NCBI RefSeq assembly: GCF_963556105.2
Contig: NZ_OY829944.1
Coordinates: forward strand, 502,501-566,500
DNA length: 64,000 nucleotides
From: an uncultured Tolumonas sp.
GTDB lineage: Bacteria; Pseudomonadota; Gammaproteobacteria; Enterobacterales; Aeromonadaceae
Direction: 5' to 3'
The position numbers and the translations under genes were made by a program. The notes under the pieces were generated by a model that was not told the origin of the DNA, made no database searches, and saw only the letters and a program-made list of their open reading frames with translations. This document shows, piece after piece, positions 8,876 to 16,686 of this stretch (within the stretch, counting starts at the first letter, position 1; each line of letters starts with the position of its first letter).

Positions 8876-8897
8876 CGGGGCGAAAGCCCCGTTTTTA
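8874..8897 (+). terminator. Terminator of cysE
   Basis: AACGGGGC, loop GAAA, GCCCCGTT then TTT. The stem begins within the stop codon region. Confidence 0.88.
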
Positions 8898-8911
8898 TCA
8901 GCGGAGGAAAC

Positions 8912-10189
8912 ATGTCTAAACCGATTGCCGGTGTGCTGTTGTTCGGTATGTGGGGGCTTTACCTTTGTTATTTGTTCCTTGGTCTTTCTCCTTGGCCTAG
9001 TGCCATTCTGGCTTGGAGTGCAGCCTTATTATTGGGGCCCAGACTGGATAAAGCCGCGCGACGGCAGTGTAGTATTTTGTATGGTGCCGGACTGTTATTG
9101 TTGCTGTTTTGCTGGCTCAACGGGGTTCGTTTTACCGCTAAAGAGCTGTTCTTACCTAATCTGGATATGGTGGCGTTATTTACCGCCGTCAGCACGCTGA
9201 ATCTGGCCACCAGTGCACTATCTGACAATCAGCAGCCTAATTGGCGCGGCTGGCGCGGTTTAGCCAGCTCATTACTCGGTGTCAGTTTGCTGGGGGCAGT
9301 GATCAATATGTCGGTGTTATTTGTGGTGGGTGACCGACTGGCGGTTAACGGCACATTAGATCGCCGACAAGTGATCATTCTTAACCGGATCTATTGTGCT
9401 GCGGCGTTCTGGTCGCCCTTTTTTATCGCCATGGCAGTTGCGTTGACCTATGCTCCGGGCATGCAGTTCTCGCGTATTTTACCGTTTGGATTGTTAGCTG
9501 CCTTTGGTGCGATGGTCATTACTTCTTGGGATGTCTGGCGTCAGGGGATTGCTGATTTTGAGGGATACCCGTTACGCCTGCAGACATTACGCTTACCTCT
9601 CCTATTGTGTATTGCTGTATTAGCGGGGAAAGGGTGGTGGCCCACACTCACTATCACCGGCATTATTGCGCTGATGGCACCCCTCGTTTCGCTGTTACTG
9701 ATGCCTCGTCAAAACGTAACGGTTGCCTTGAAACAACAAGTGACGGAACGTTTTCCGGCGATGGGTAGTCAGGTGGTATTGTTTCTAGGCGCTGGTTTAC
9801 TGGCTGCCGGGATCCATGGTTTAACGCAGATCTGGTCTCCACAAGCCTTGTTTGCGCATATTTCCCATTATGGCGTGATTGAGGCTGCGTTGGTGACCTT
9901 GGTGATTTTACTCATCGCCTATTTAGGTGTGCACCCAATCATCATGACGTCGAGTCTGGCGCCGTTGCTGTGGCACTTGCATCCAGATCCATCTTTGCTG
10001 GGCATGACGTTTTTGTTTGCCTGGGGGCTGGCAACCGGAGCCACACCATTATCGGGGGCTAATCTGGCGTTGATCGCCTGTTTCCGGGTCAGGGCCTGGA
10101 ATATGCTGGTCTGGAATCTGAGTTATGCGGTGAAACAGTGGCTTTGGCTGATCGCGTTGTATGCACTGTATATCTGGTGTTATTTATAA
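8912..10189 (+). CDS. Polytopic inner-membrane protein, transporter-like
   Basis: This 425-aa protein has about ten hydrophobic helices spread over its whole length and no soluble domain. Features include LPNLDMVALFTAVSTLNLAT, a central NRIYCAAAFWSPFFIAMAVAL and a late AYLGVHPIIMTSSLAPLLWH followed by WGLATGATPLSGANLALI. Two similar halves with Gly/Pro-rich re-entrant-looking segments recall ion-transporter superfamily (ArsB/CitM-like) carriers. I do not recognise a named family, so no substrate is given. An AGGAG-like site (GCGGAGGA) precedes the ATG. It stands alone between cysE and zapB. Confidence 0.7.
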   Translation: MSKPIAGVLLFGMWGLYLCYLFLGLSPWPSAILAWSAALLLGPRLDKAARRQCSILYGAGLLLLLFCWLNGVRFTAKELFLPNLDMVALFTAVSTLNLATSALSDNQQPNWRGWRGLASSLLGVSLLGAVINMSVLFVVGDRLAVNGTLDRRQVIILNRIYCAAAFWSPFFIAMAVALTYAPGMQFSRILPFGLLAAFGAMVITSWDVWRQGIADFEGYPLRLQTLRLPLLLCIAVLAGKGWWPTLTITGIIALMAPLVSLLLMPRQNVTVALKQQVTERFPAMGSQVVLFLGAGLLAAGIHGLTQIWSPQALFAHISHYGVIEAALVTLVILLIAYLGVHPIIMTSSLAPLLWHLHPDPSLLGMTFLFAWGLATGATPLSGANLALIACFRVRAWNMLVWNLSYAVKQWLWLIALYALYIWCYL

Positions 10190-10302
10190 GCTTAAGATGA
10201 GGCTTTTTGCGTTGGTGAGTTGTGTCGCTGGCGTTGGCAGACTATGCTAGCCGCCTGAATGAACAAGCTTCTGCTAAAGGCAGAATTGAGTATAGGTGTA
10301 TT

Positions 10303-10512
10303 ATGTCTTTTGAAGTATTAGAACAGCTGGAAGCGAAAGTCCAATCCGCTGTGGATGGCATCAGTTTACTGAAAATGGAATTGGATGAACTGCGCGCGCA
10401 AAATCAGCAGTTGAAAGAAGAAAACCAGCATCTGCGCAATGAACATCAGGCATGGCACGAGCGTTTACGTTCATTGCTGGGCAAGATGGACCAAATGAGC
10501 AGCGAAGACTAA
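10303..10512 (+). CDS. zapB: Cell division protein ZapB
   Basis: The 69-aa protein is one continuous coiled coil with heptads (FEVLEQLEAKVQSAVDGISL, then LKMELDEL). It ends in WHERLRSLLGKMDQM, the conserved C-terminus of ZapB. ZapB binds ZapA and helps arrange FtsZ and the Ter macrodomain at mid-cell. I choose the ATG at 10303, which matches the ZapB start and has AGGTG upstream; a longer in-frame GTG start at 10222 would add 27 atypical residues. It is slightly shorter than the E. coli protein. Confidence 0.9.
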   Translation: MSFEVLEQLEAKVQSAVDGISLLKMELDELRAQNQQLKEENQHLRNEHQAWHERLRSLLGKMDQMSSED

Positions 10513-10515
10513 AAC

Positions 10516-10544
10516 AAAAAGCCGGCGATAAAGCCGGCTTTTTT
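10516..10544. terminator. Bidirectional terminator between zapB and rraA
   Basis: AAAAAGCCGGC and GCCGGCTTTTTT flank loop GATAAA. A-run and T-run on both sides let it serve both convergent genes. Confidence 0.9.
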
Positions 10545-10547
10545 CAA

Positions 10548-11033
10548 TCATTCGATATCGAGCGGTTCTGGCGAGAGAATGATACCCGTCGTATCAGCAT
10601 AAATATGATCTTCTGGCAGGAAGGTTACACCACCGAAATTCACCGGCAGCTCACTGTCACCAATCTCATCATCATCAGCACCCACCGGAATAGATGCCAG
10701 CGCCTGAATGCCAATCTCCAGATCAGCCAGCGCATCAACTTCACGCACGGAACCGTAACAGATAATGCCTTCCCAACCGTTATCCGCGGCAGTCGCTGCG
10801 ATATCGGCATCGATCAGCGCGCGTCGTAACGAACCACCACCGTCGATTAACAACACTCGTCCTACGCCATTTTCTTTGACGAGCTGACGAATAATGCCAT
10901 TGGCCTCAAAACATTTGATGGTGGCTACCAGCCCGCCGAAGGAAGGGCGTCCGCCGAAAGTACTGAACATCGGTTCCACAACATCGACTTGATCTTGGTA
11001 AATATCACAAAGCTGGGAGGTGTTGTATTCCAT
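10548..11033 (-). CDS. rraA: Regulator of RNase E activity A
   Basis: The 161-aa protein is RraA-like throughout: [20 protein letters not shown] at the start, then [55 protein letters not shown] and [20 protein letters not shown]. RraA is a trimeric protein that binds RNase E and inhibits mRNA decay. The ATG has a weak upstream site. It faces zapB across a shared terminator. Confidence 0.96.
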   Translation of the reverse strand: MEYNTSQLCDIYQDQVDVVEPMFSTFGGRPSFGGLVATIKCFEANGIIRQLVKENGVGRVLLIDGGGSLRRALIDADIAATAADNGWEGIICYGSVREVDALADLEIGIQALASIPVGADDDEIGDSELPVNFGGVTFLPEDHIYADTTGIILSPEPLDIE

Positions 11034-11173
11034 GGTGGTGATTCCAAGGTATTAAGTTATCAAGCAGTATAAGGACGCAACCGGGGAAAGCAAAGCTGAA
11101 CCCGTACAGAATTGGCTTTCATGACAGAAAATCGATCGATCAGGCGCTGTGAAGAGGCAAATTAGTCGGGATA

Positions 11174-11189
11174 TGTGATTGTCATCACT
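11174..11189. promoter_or_regulatory. Predicted cAMP-CRP binding site
   Basis: TGTGATTGTCATCACT matches TGTGA-N6-TCACA at nine of ten positions. It lies 124 bp before the MFS transporter start, with a possible TAATTAT -10 about 60 bp downstream. crp itself is in this window. Confidence 0.65.
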
Positions 11190-11312
11190 TTGCCATGGGT
11201 GTTTAATCAGGATGTACGGTTGCTGCGCTGTAAAAATGCAAGATTTTGCTAATTATTGCGAATTTGTAGCCTAAGTGAGAAGGATCCTGCTTATTTCCAT
11301 TGCGAGGAAGCT

Positions 11313-12638
11313 ATGCCACAAGATATATCATCGTTAACCACAGCGGTAAAACACCGTCCACTTAACCGAAGTGATTACAAAACGCTTTCATTAGCCGCAC
11401 TGGGTGGCGCGTTAGAATTTTATGATTTTATTATTTTTGTTTTTTTAGCTGCGGTAGTCAGCCAGCATTTTTTCCCGACGGATATTCCTGATTGGCTGCG
11501 TCAATTTCAAACCTACGGTATTTTTGCTGCCGGTTATCTGGCGCGCCCGCTGGGTGGCATCATCATGGCGCATTTTGGCGATCTGTTTGGCCGCAAGAAA
11601 ATGTTTAATCTGAGCATTTTGCTGATGGCTTTTCCAACGCTGCTGATGGGGTTATTACCCACCTATGAAACGGTCGGCATTATTGCGCCAGTTGGTCTAT
11701 TGATCTTGCGTATTTTGCAAGGTGCAGCAATTGGTGGCGAAGTGCCAGGGGCTTGGGTGTTTGTCTCTGAGCATGTACCGGCACATCGTACGGGTTATGC
11801 TTGTGGCACCTTAACCGCAGGTTTGACGGCGGGAATTCTGCTGGGTTCGTTAGTCGCGACCGCGTTGAATTCCGTTCTCACTCAAGCCGAGATCTTGGCA
11901 TGGGGTTGGCGGGTGCCGTTTTTGCTGGGTGGTGTATTTGGTTTGTGTGCGATGTTCTTGCGCCGTTGGTTGGAAGAAACACCAATCTTTGCGGAAATGA
12001 AGGAGAAAAAGCAGCTGGTGGAAGGTTTACCGCTCAAGCAGGTATTGGGTAACAGCAAAATAGAAGTGGCCGTGTCGATGCTGCTGACTTGGTTGTTGTC
12101 TGCCGCAATTGTGGTGGTGATCTTAATGACGCCAACCTATCTGCAAAAACAGCTGGCGATAGCTCCTGCCGTGGCATTACAGGCTAATTCTTTGGCCATT
12201 GTTGCGCTAACGGTGGGCTGTATATTCTTCGGTTGGCTGAACGATCGCTTCAGCAGTGGTGTGATTTTTATTGCCGGTAGCATTGGTCTTGGGGGTGCGG
12301 CATACGCGTTTTATCATGGTGTCGTCGCGGATCATGCGCTGTTGCCAATTCTTTACCCTGTGGTTGGCTTCTTTGTGGGAATCGTGGGGGCGGTGCCTTA
12401 TGTCATGGTGAATGCTTTTCCGCCGGAGATCCGTTTCTCCGGCCTCTCTTTTTCCTACAATCTATCGTATGCGATCTTTGGTGGATTAACCCCGATGGTG
12501 GTGGCGCTCTGGCTTAAAAATGAACCCATGGCACCTTGTTATTATGTCATGGCGTTATGTGGCGTCGGTGTGCTGGTCGGATGCTGGCTGTTATCGCAGG
12601 AGCGGCAGGAATTAACGGCAGTTCCGGAAGTCAATTAA
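11313..12638 (+). CDS. MFS transporter, metabolite:H+ symporter (MHS) type
   Basis: The 441-aa protein has 12 predicted helices. Its motifs are of the ProP/ShiA/KgtP group: GGALEFYDFIIFVFLAAVV at helix 1, RPLGGIIMAHFGDLFGRKKM in the loop 2-3 region, then RILQGAAIGGEVPGAWVFV and a central WRVPFLLGG. Substrates of this group are organic acids, osmolytes or shikimate; none can be named here. The start at 11313 is preceded by GAGGA; an upstream TTG at 11256 would add 19 unlikely residues. A CRP site upstream suggests catabolite control, consistent with carbon-source uptake. Confidence 0.85.
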   Translation: MPQDISSLTTAVKHRPLNRSDYKTLSLAALGGALEFYDFIIFVFLAAVVSQHFFPTDIPDWLRQFQTYGIFAAGYLARPLGGIIMAHFGDLFGRKKMFNLSILLMAFPTLLMGLLPTYETVGIIAPVGLLILRILQGAAIGGEVPGAWVFVSEHVPAHRTGYACGTLTAGLTAGILLGSLVATALNSVLTQAEILAWGWRVPFLLGGVFGLCAMFLRRWLEETPIFAEMKEKKQLVEGLPLKQVLGNSKIEVAVSMLLTWLLSAAIVVVILMTPTYLQKQLAIAPAVALQANSLAIVALTVGCIFFGWLNDRFSSGVIFIAGSIGLGGAAYAFYHGVVADHALLPILYPVVGFFVGIVGAVPYVMVNAFPPEIRFSGLSFSYNLSYAIFGGLTPMVVALWLKNEPMAPCYYVMALCGVGVLVGCWLLSQERQELTAVPEVN

Positions 12639-12646
12639 TGTGAATG

Positions 12647-12675
12647 TCAGGCCAGATTGTTACAGTCTGGCCTGA
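12647..12675. terminator. Hairpin between convergent MFS and phosphatase genes
   Basis: TCAGGCCAGA and TCTGGCCTGA form a perfect 10-bp stem around nine bases. It overlaps the 3' end of the phosphatase gene. It lacks a strong U-tract. Confidence 0.5.
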
Positions 12676-13400
12676 TGGCAATGCAACTCACGACCAATTT
12701 CGAGCACACTTAAATAACCATTAGGAAAAACGGCCCCGCTGTCGATCCAGATACAATTGCCTTTGCGAAATGGCGTCGGGCGGATAGGCGTATGCCCCAT
12801 GATGCACCAGTCCAAGCCATTAATTTGAAATGCGCCTGTTAAGAAGTTCGTTTTAGTGGCTAACGAAATTCGTTCCCGAGACCAGATCAATTTTTCGATT
12901 AAGGTTGCGCGTTCCTCTGCTTGGTAGGTATCTAATGCCGTTAACAGAGTTTGCCAATCATTAAATACTGGATCGGCATGGCAGATACCAATGTGAAGCT
13001 GTTCAGCGGTGAATAAATCGATGACGAGTGGCAGCCGTTCTATTTTGGGTAGCCAATATTCGCGTACCTGTTGCTGTGCTTCCATGGATAATTCATGAAA
13101 CCAGTTACCACCATTCCCAAGCCAGCAATACATGCCTAACGATTGGTTATGTAAGGCGGCACTGCACATCTGTTCATGGTTGCCTTGAATCGAGTAAATA
13201 CCCGGTTGATCGAGCAGTGCCAGACAGCCAAGACTATCAGGCCCGCGATCGGTTAAATCACCCAGCAGCACACAGACATCACCGTTTTCCGCAGAAAAAT
13301 GGACCTGCTTTAGGATCGATTGCAACGGTGACAGACAGCCATGTAAATCACCTGCAACGAAAGTTCTGCCCAGAACCTGTAGTGTTTGATAAGAAGGCAT
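12660..13400 (-). CDS. PrpA-like serine/threonine protein phosphatase
   Basis: The 246-aa metallophosphatase has the full metal-binding series: GDLHG (about 17 to 21), GDLTDRGPDS (about 47 to 56), GNHE (about 73 to 76), a later His in ICHADP and MGHTPI. This is the PPP family, bacterial PrpA/PrpB branch, two-metal dependent. These enzymes remove phosphate from Ser/Thr (and Tyr or His) residues of proteins and influence stress responses. The length is somewhat longer than E. coli PrpA. It is a lone gene, reading toward the MFS gene. Confidence 0.87.
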   Translation of the reverse strand: MPSYQTLQVLGRTFVAGDLHGCLSPLQSILKQVHFSAENGDVCVLLGDLTDRGPDSLGCLALLDQPGIYSIQGNHEQMCSAALHNQSLGMYCWLGNGGNWFHELSMEAQQQVREYWLPKIERLPLVIDLFTAEQLHIGICHADPVFNDWQTLLTALDTYQAEERATLIEKLIWSRERISLATKTNFLTGAFQINGLDWCIMGHTPIRPTPFRKGNCIWIDSGAVFPNGYLSVLEIGRELHCHQARL

Positions 13401-13424
13401 GATGGTACTCCAGAGACGATGCTC

Positions 13425-13551
13425 TATACCCTTCGTACTTGAAGTTACCGCGTCGTTGACGGCGTTCTCTCACCCCAATCACATAGCATTTCTATGCTCA
13501 TGGGGACTCGCTACTTGTCGCCTTGCTGCAACTCCAATTACTTTGGGTCTA
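13425..13551. repeat. ERIC (IRU) repetitive element
   Basis: This 127-bp imperfect palindrome begins TATACCCTTCGTACTTGAAG and ends AATTACTTTGGGTCTA, so the ends are inverted copies. The centre CTCACCCCAATCAC ... ATGGGGACTCGCT matches the conserved ERIC core used for ERIC-PCR primers. The length equals that of the classical element. It lies between the phosphatase promoter region and ychJ and is non-coding. Confidence 0.85.
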
Positions 13552-13680
13552 TTCCCCCCAAGCGTAGCTGATTTTTGCTGTTTTATCGTTCGTTAGGCAT
13601 AAAAATCCTGTTGTATCGGCGCGGCGTCTTTCTCTGGCGCTATGGTAAAATAGACTCTAGCCCGTATTTTGGAATCCCTT

Positions 13681-14160
13681 ATGTCCGCTAGTACAGAATT
13701 GTGTCCCTGTGGGAGTAAGAAGTTATTTACTCAGTGTTGTCTGCCATTACTGCTAGGCGAAAAAACAGCACAAACACCGGAACAACTCATGCGTTCGCGC
13801 TTTACTGCGTTTTATCGCGCTGATGCTTGGAGTTATGTGTTGCGGACCTGGCATCCGGCACATCGCCCGGCGGTGAGTGAAACTGAATTGGCAGCAGAAA
13901 GTCATTCCGTAAAATGGGAAAAGCTGGAAGTACGTGATGCGAAAATGGATGGTGATCAAGGCGAGGTGACCTTCTGTGCCTGGTATCGCGATCAGAGCGG
14001 ATTGCATCCCCACCTTGAACGCTCGCAGTTCGTTCGTTGGCAAGGCGAGTGGGTTTATACCGTCGGTGAGTTTTTGCCTTACTCCCGCGCAGCGAAAATC
14101 AAACCGAATGACACATGTCCTTGTGGTAGTGGCAAAAAATATAAACGCTGCTGCGGCTGA
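13681..14160 (+). CDS. ychJ: YchJ-like SEC-C motif protein
   Basis: The 159-aa protein has a zinc-binding SEC-C motif at each end: LCPCGSKKLFTQCC near the N-terminus and CPCGSGKKYKRCCG at the C-terminus. Between them is an NTF2-like middle with LMRSRFTAFYRADAWSYV and TWHPAHRP, as in the UPF0225/YchJ family. The role is unknown; SEC-C motifs bind zinc and sometimes SecB or ribosome-associated partners. I choose the ATG at 13681; a TTG four codons upstream is less likely. This is the last intact backbone gene before the island. Confidence 0.9.
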   Translation: MSASTELCPCGSKKLFTQCCLPLLLGEKTAQTPEQLMRSRFTAFYRADAWSYVLRTWHPAHRPAVSETELAAESHSVKWEKLEVRDAKMDGDQGEVTFCAWYRDQSGLHPHLERSQFVRWQGEWVYTVGEFLPYSRAAKIKPNDTCPCGSGKKYKRCCG

Positions 14161-14253
14161 AAGCTGAACACCGCGAATATTCGGGTTCCTTCAAAAGATT
14201 ACCGTTATGATGTGCGCCAACACAGGTCGCGATGTGGATAGTGTGGAGTAACA
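14161..14253 (+). promoter_or_regulatory. Displaced native leader of pabA
   Basis: These 93 bp follow ychJ and end in TGTGGAGTAACA-ATG, a good Shine-Dalgarno before the truncated pabA start. Because the island inserted just downstream, this is inferred to be the original pabA promoter and leader, now driving only a nine-codon remnant. No clear sigma-70 boxes were identified. Confidence 0.6.
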
Positions 14254-14283
14254 ATGATCCTGCTGATCGATAACTATCATTGA
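14254..14283 (+). pseudogene. pabA: Truncated 5' end of pabA left by island insertion
   Basis: The reading frame ATG-ATC-CTG-CTG-ATC-GAT-AAC-TAT-CAT-TGA encodes MILLIDNYH and stops. The first eight residues match the start of PabA/TrpG proteins and the intact pabA at 48903 ([11 protein letters not shown]). The sequence after TAT is island DNA. It keeps a good Shine-Dalgarno. Confidence 0.85.
14264..14277 (+). repeat. Left attachment core (attL)
   Basis: TGATCGATAACTAT, identical to 48916-48929. It encodes codons for L-I-D-N-Y of PabA. Imperfect matching extends upstream to the ATG (20 of 24 positions when aligned with ATGTTGCTTT at the right junction). Confidence 0.85.
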
Positions 14284-14388
14284 GATCCAATCCAATCAGA
14301 ATAAATATTGTTAATAGACTAACTTCATAATAAACAATCAATTGTATGTCTTATTCCATCCAGTTGCATGCATTGTAACCTGATTTTA

Positions 14389-14431
14389 TTGAGGGTATCA
14401 TTGAGGGTATCGAAACAGGGGTACCCTCAAT
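14389..14431. repeat. Arm-type repeat cluster at the left end
   Basis: Two tandem 12-bp units, TTGAGGGTATCA (14389-14400) and TTGAGGGTATCG (14401-14412), are followed by an inverted copy GGTACCCTCAAT (14420-14431) that abuts the integrase ATG. A matching pair occurs at 48832-48855. The position suggests integrase arm-binding sites and autoregulation of int. Confidence 0.7.
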
Positions 14432-14432
14432 C

Positions 14433-15650
14433 ATGCCATTATCAGACGCTAAAATTAGAAACACAAAACCTGGGGAAAAACCACAAAAGCTAACTGATAG
14501 TGGGGGGTTGTACCTTGAGGTTCGACCTTCAGGCGCAAAGCTTTGGCGTTACCGTTACCGGATTGCGGGTAAAGAGAACATATTTTCTATTGGTAAGTAT
14601 CCTGATATTGGGCTGTCTGAGGCTCGTGAACAACACCGTAAGGCTAGAAGCTTGGTTGTGCAAGGCACACATCCGGCTCATCATCGGCAAGCTGAACGAC
14701 TAGTTGCTTTTGCTGAAAATGAAAATACGTTTGAAGCTGTTGCTCGTGAATGGATTGCAAAGAAAGGAATAAATTGGAGTCCTTATTACAGAAGTCAGAT
14801 TGAAAACTTTCTTACGGCAGATATGTTTCCTGATTTGGGTAAACGTCCCATTCGTAGTGTAACGGCGGCTCATTTACTTAAAATTCTTCATCGTGTAGAA
14901 GATCGAGGCGCTAGTTCCGTGGCTTTGTTATTACGGCAGTGGTCTTCCGCAATTTTTAGATATGCTGTTGCGACTCTTCGAGCAGATAGTGATCCTGCCG
15001 CTGCATTAATTGGTGCAATTCATCGTCCAAAGGTTAAACATCACAAACCGCTATCTCGGCAAGATATTGCGGACTTAGCAAAGGCTATAGATGAGTTTGG
15101 CGGGTATCGAACGACGGTTATTGCAATACATTTAATGTTATTAACTTTTGTGCGAACAGGTGAACTCCGTAAAGCTGAATGGTCAGAATTCGATCTAGAA
15201 CGGGCTGAATGGGTAATCCCTGAGGGAAGAATGAAGATGGATGAACTACACATTGTTCCTTTATCCCGCCAAGCAGTCGAACTTATCCAAGAGTTACGAA
15301 GTTACACTGGTGGTAGAGTTCAGTTATTCCCTAATTACCGCAATCCTCAAGTGTGCATGTGTTCAACGACGATTAATAGGGCTCTTGAACGAATGGGGTT
15401 TAATGGCAAAAATAGTATTGGATTTTCAGCTCATGGGTTTCGTGCAACAGCTTCGACTTTCCTGAATGAGTTAGGCTATCGAGCTGATGTAATTGAACGT
15501 CAGTTAGCGCATGCTGAGCGTAACAAGGTTCGTGCTAGCTATAACCAAGCAGAATACATGGATGAACGTAGAAAAATGATGCAGGATTGGGCTGATATGA
15601 TTGATACAATGATGAAAAAATCAAAATCGAATATAACAGGGCCAAATTAA
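14433..15650 (+). CDS. int: P4-type tyrosine recombinase (island integrase)
   Basis: The 405-aa integrase has the N-terminal DUF4102 arm-binding domain (LSDAKIRNTKPGEKPQKLTD, GLYLEVRPSGAKLWRYRYR), a SAM-like core domain (about 98 to 180) and a C-terminal catalytic domain. The catalytic residues are visible: Arg241 (FVRTGELRKAEW), His334 and Arg337 (SAHGFRATA), His360 (QLAHAERN) and Tyr370 (VRASYNQ). It should catalyse integration at the pabA core and, with AlpA or another directionality factor, excision. The ATG lies two bases from the inverted arm repeat, so the integrase may repress itself. Confidence 0.95.
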   Translation: MPLSDAKIRNTKPGEKPQKLTDSGGLYLEVRPSGAKLWRYRYRIAGKENIFSIGKYPDIGLSEAREQHRKARSLVVQGTHPAHHRQAERLVAFAENENTFEAVAREWIAKKGINWSPYYRSQIENFLTADMFPDLGKRPIRSVTAAHLLKILHRVEDRGASSVALLLRQWSSAIFRYAVATLRADSDPAAALIGAIHRPKVKHHKPLSRQDIADLAKAIDEFGGYRTTVIAIHLMLLTFVRTGELRKAEWSEFDLERAEWVIPEGRMKMDELHIVPLSRQAVELIQELRSYTGGRVQLFPNYRNPQVCMCSTTINRALERMGFNGKNSIGFSAHGFRATASTFLNELGYRADVIERQLAHAERNKVRASYNQAEYMDERRKMMQDWADMIDTMMKKSKSNITGPN

Positions 15651-15677
15651 TTATATTCTACAAAACATGTAATAAAT

Positions 15678-15740
15678 GACACAAAAGACACAAAAGACAC
15701 AAAAGACACAAAAGACACAAAAGACACAAAAGACACAAAA
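15678..15740 (+). repeat. 9-bp minisatellite, seven perfect copies
   Basis: GACACAAAA is repeated seven times without a mismatch immediately after the integrase gene. The last copy merges into the stem of the hairpin that follows. Such arrays change length by slippage. Confidence 0.95.
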
Positions 15741-15776
15741 GACAGTGCCAGCACTCCCATGCTGGCACTGTCTTTT
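15737..15776. terminator. Strong hairpin terminator after int
   Basis: AAAAGACAGTGCCAGCA, loop CTCCCA, TGCTGGCACTGTCTTTT: a perfect 17-bp stem with a T-run on the plus strand and A-run on the other. It works for both int and minus-strand transcripts. Confidence 0.9.
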
Positions 15777-15981
15777 TATTTACAGTCAATAATCCCTTTG
15801 CTCTTTAACTCAAAGAAAAACTGAGCAATGCCGGTCTTTGTTAATTAATCCATTAGCCCTTATTTTGCGGGGCTTCTGACATTAAAGAAGATACATAAAT
15901 GTAATCATCAATTCTGTGCTTATTCGTTAGAAGTATTCTTATACAGACAGATATTTGGTTGTTATTAGATATATATTGAAG

Positions 15982-16332
15982 TTAATTTGCTTTGGCAAAA
16001 CGATCTGCTAATCGTTCAATGGTATCCATCAGCAATACTCTATCACTAGTTTCTAGTCTAGATAGAATATTAGCCAAAACAATAGCTTGGTCACTAGGGC
16101 GACAACTAGTTTCCTGCAGAAGGTCAACTAGTTCACAGTGAAACAGTTGTGCCAGTTGTACTAACCGTATCACGGTGGGAACAACTAATCCCCGCTCCAT
16201 GCGAGATACTGCTTCACTACCGATATTTAAGTGTTCAGCTACGTATTCCTGCGTCATACCTGATCTAATCCGTTGTCGGGCAATAGCCCGACCCACAGAC
16301 TGACCAAGTTCAATCATATTGATGTCTGTCAT
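15982..16332 (-). CDS. XRE-family helix-turn-helix repressor
   Basis: The 116-aa regulator has an HTH (about residues 12 to 66) with RIRSGMTQEYVAEHLNIGSE and AVSRMERGLVVPTVIRLVQL, the Cro/CI pattern. A C-terminal helical tail (about 70 to 116) with SRLETSDRVLLMDTIERLAD probably mediates dimerisation. I start at the ATG at 16332, which has GAGGA upstream; an upstream GTG/ATG-like extension would add 24 residues that overlap operator-like palindromes. It probably controls island genes, including itself. Confidence 0.85.
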   Translation of the reverse strand: MTDINMIELGQSVGRAIARQRIRSGMTQEYVAEHLNIGSEAVSRMERGLVVPTVIRLVQLAQLFHCELVDLLQETSCRPSDQAIVLANILSRLETSDRVLLMDTIERLADRFAKAN

Positions 16333-16392
16333 AAGTCCTCCAGTCAACTTAAATAATTGATTGGCAACCTGTTGACATGAAGGACTCAATAA

Positions 16393-16416
16393 GTTGATTA
16401 TCAACCTAATAGGTTG
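16393..16416. promoter_or_regulatory. Overlapping palindromes upstream of the XRE gene
   Basis: GTTGATTATCAAC (16393-16405) and CAACCTAATAGGTTG (16402-16416) are perfect palindromes sharing CAAC. They lie about 60 to 85 bp before the XRE start. Operators for the repressor are a reasonable inference. Confidence 0.5.
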
Positions 16417-16686
16417 TTGCTCTGAGCATCAGGTGGAAAATGAGCGTTCCAGTTAATTTTTTATTTGCACAACTGATCCTGAGATATGCATCAATTCATC
16501 TATCGGGGATATGCCTAGCGAGTGTTTGATAAGGATTTTTATCACTAAGGTAGTTTTGATTAACGTTAACGTGACAAATGATGATGCGTTATCCCGTTAT
16601 AGCGATCTTGTTTTATATGATTGGCTTAATGGCCTGTAGTGGGTTTATGAAGAGTTTCTTGGGTTAAACGTTATAAAGGGGTATTC
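16417..16686. other. Intergenic region between the XRE gene and secreted protein gene
   Basis: This is non-coding, with a GTTAAC-rich palindrome near 16558 to 16571 (TTAACGTTAACGTG). No clear sigma-70 promoter was identified. It ends with AAAGGGGT, the Shine-Dalgarno of the next gene. Confidence 0.5.

Noticed and set aside
11256-11312. Upstream TTG start of the MFS gene
   Set aside because: The 19 extra residues are hydrophilic with no ribosome site, while GAGGA precedes the ATG at 11313.
15678-15740. CRISPR-like array
   Set aside because: Repeat units are 9 bp with no spacers between them and no cas gene nearby. It is a simple minisatellite.
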